From assembly GCA_016763355.1 (NCBI GenBank), contig JAESTY010000010.1, forward strand, positions 1 to 6,987: 6,987 nt of DNA, written 5' to 3'. The translations under genes were made by a program, and so were the position numbers. How positions within the stretch are numbered: position 1 is the stretch's first letter; every line of letters starts with the position of its first letter. This document shows positions 6,492-6,987 of the stretch, piece by piece. Source of the DNA: Immundisolibacteraceae bacterium (GTDB taxonomy: Bacteria > Pseudomonadota > Gammaproteobacteria > Immundisolibacterales > Immundisolibacteraceae). The notes below the pieces were generated by a model. The model was not told the DNA's origin. It ran no database searches and was given only the letters and a program-made list of their open reading frames with translations.

Positions 6492-6520
6492 TTGTCAGGC
6501 CAGGCAAAAGCCCTTTTTAT
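6492..6520 (+). promoter_or_regulatory. Candidate promoter for the PEP carboxykinase gene
   Basis: TTGTCA (6492-6497, five of six to the -35 consensus) is followed after 17 bases by TTTTAT (6515-6520), which runs into an A/T-rich TATAAA. A start near 6527 would make a leader of about 170 bases carrying the two downstream hairpins. The -35 hexamer is identical to the one proposed for pyruvate carboxylase. The -10 is moderate. Confidence 0.3.
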
Positions 6521-6594
6521 AAATCGGCGGCCGCTGCCATCTGACTCGAACAGTTAAGTTATCCGCATCTGAGAAATTCAGGGCTGATCCTGAC

Positions 6595-6627
6595 AAAAAA
6601 TAGAAGCCCAAATTTATTGGGCTCTAT
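6595..6627 (-). terminator. Leftward Rho-independent terminator hairpin upstream of PEP carboxykinase
   Basis: AGCCCAA (6605-6611) and TTGGGCT (6617-6623) form a perfect 7-bp stem around a 5-base loop. ATAG (6600-6603) with CTAT (6624-6627) extends it by four pairs, with A6604 bulged. Read on the minus strand the stem is followed by six T residues (6600-6595), a textbook intrinsic terminator. On the plus strand no T-run follows, so rightward transcripts would form the hairpin but should not stop. No leftward gene is visible to its right within the window. Confidence 0.55.
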
Positions 6628-6698
6628 CGCAACCCAAGTTTAAGTTTGACGGTAGTTCATACTGTTCACCGACAAACGCCAATAAGTGGAAAAACCGA

Positions 6699-6987
6699 AT
6701 GACTGACCAGACTAGCAACGCCGAACTCGCCGACTGGGTCGCCGAAGTTGCCTCCCTTTGCCAACCCGACCAAATCCACTGGTGTGATGGATCACAACAG
6801 GAATACGACGACCTGGCCGCGCAGATGCTGGCTGATGGCACCTTCCTGCCGTTAAATCCTGACACTCACCCCAACAGCTTTTTACACCGCTCCGATCCAA
6901 CCGATGTGGCCCGTACCGAGCACCTGACATTTGTCTGTACTACCGACCCAGAGGTCAGCGGACCAAACAACCAATGGATGTCACCAG
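6699..6987 (+). CDS. pckG: Phosphoenolpyruvate carboxykinase (GTP), N-terminal part, runs off the right edge
   Basis: First 96 codons of GTP-dependent PEP carboxykinase, which converts oxaloacetate + GTP to phosphoenolpyruvate + CO2 + GDP in the cytoplasm, the entry step of gluconeogenesis. Recognisable N-terminal blocks are WVAEVASLCQPDQIHWCDGS (13-32), DGTFLPLNPDTHPNSFLHRS (46-65), DPTDVARTEHLTFVC (66-80) and GPNNQW (88-93), all in the order and spacing of the GTP family and unlike the ATP-type enzyme. The ATG at 6699 has GTGGA (6686-6690) eight bases before it, and the product starts MTDQTSNAELADWV as expected. The P-loop, the Mn2+ ligands and the GTP-specific Cys region lie beyond the window. 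It shares its substrate oxaloacetate with the pyruvate carboxylase product at the other end. Confidence 0.93.
   Translation, partial: MTDQTSNAELADWVAEVASLCQPDQIHWCDGSQQEYDDLAAQMLADGTFLPLNPDTHPNSFLHRSDPTDVARTEHLTFVCTTDPEVSGPNNQWMSP

Larger units (their letters stand above)
6249..6698. other. 450-base intergenic region without a convincing gene
   Basis: I see no credible protein gene. The short open frames here show no family resemblance; a 63-codon leftward frame at 6261-6452 has no ribosome site I trust. After the MDR stop there is a small hairpin, CCAC (6270-6273) with GTGG (6280-6283), lacking a T-run. Further on are a 12-bp perfect palindrome at 6380-6391 and a weak inverted repeat GGTTTTG (6365-6371) with CAAAACC (6413-6419). 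There is a promoter candidate at 6492-6520, and two hairpins lie at 6578-6593 and 6600-6627 before the PEP carboxykinase gene. The right half is best read as the pckG control region. Confidence 0.5.

Noticed and set aside
6492..6523. TATAAA at 6518-6523 as the -10 partner of TTGTCA
   Set aside because: The spacer would be 20 bases, too long; TTTTAT at 6515 with a 17-base spacer fits better.
6646..6651. TTGACG as a -35 box for pckG
   Set aside because: No -10-like hexamer occurs 16-18 bases downstream, and a start there would leave almost no leader.

Overview
The window looks like chromosomal DNA of a heterotrophic proteobacterium, most likely a marine-type gammaproteobacterium. That placement is an inference from gene content, the moderate G+C (about 50% by eye) and protein style; no rRNA or phylogenetic marker is present. 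All reading frames share a similar base composition, and there are no insertion sequences, integrases, tRNAs or CRISPR repeats.

Layout from left to right. (1) Positions 1-1998, minus strand: a single-chain-type pyruvate carboxylase. It is cut off by the left window edge and split by a -1 frame change at an A4 run near 505-508. This leaves a complete biotin carboxylase part (493-1998) and the start of the carboxyltransferase part (1-505). (2) 1999-2118: a candidate promoter for this gene, overlapped by an inverted repeat. (3) 2119-2895, minus strand: a crotonase-fold protein resembling ECHDC3 that lacks both classical enoyl-CoA hydratase glutamates. (4) 2896-3143: a divergent intergenic region with two dyad-symmetric elements in front of the next genes. 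(5) 3144-4475 and 4534-5049, plus strand: alpha and beta subunits of a Rieske aromatic-ring-hydroxylating dioxygenase. (6) 5150-5199: a strong bidirectional terminator hairpin. (7) 5238-6248, plus strand: a zinc-free medium-chain dehydrogenase/reductase of the quinone oxidoreductase type. (8) 6249-6698: 450 bases without a convincing gene but with hairpins, a perfect 12-bp palindrome and a candidate promoter. (9) 6699-6987, plus strand: the first 96 codons of GTP-dependent phosphoenolpyruvate carboxykinase.

How the genes may work together (inference). The outer genes make and consume oxaloacetate: pyruvate carboxylase refills the TCA cycle, and PEP carboxykinase opens gluconeogenesis. Between them sit enzymes typical of aromatic or acyl-CoA catabolism: a ring-hydroxylating dioxygenase, a crotonase and an MDR reductase. 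This fits growth on hydrophobic or aromatic carbon, where acetyl-CoA or pyruvate must be turned into sugars. The dioxygenase has no ferredoxin or reductase gene beside it, so its electron donors must be encoded elsewhere. Its substrate cannot be told from the sequence.

I did not find a clearly new system. The points most worth a second look are the split pyruvate carboxylase, the dyad elements upstream of the dioxygenase, and the leader region of the PEP carboxykinase gene.
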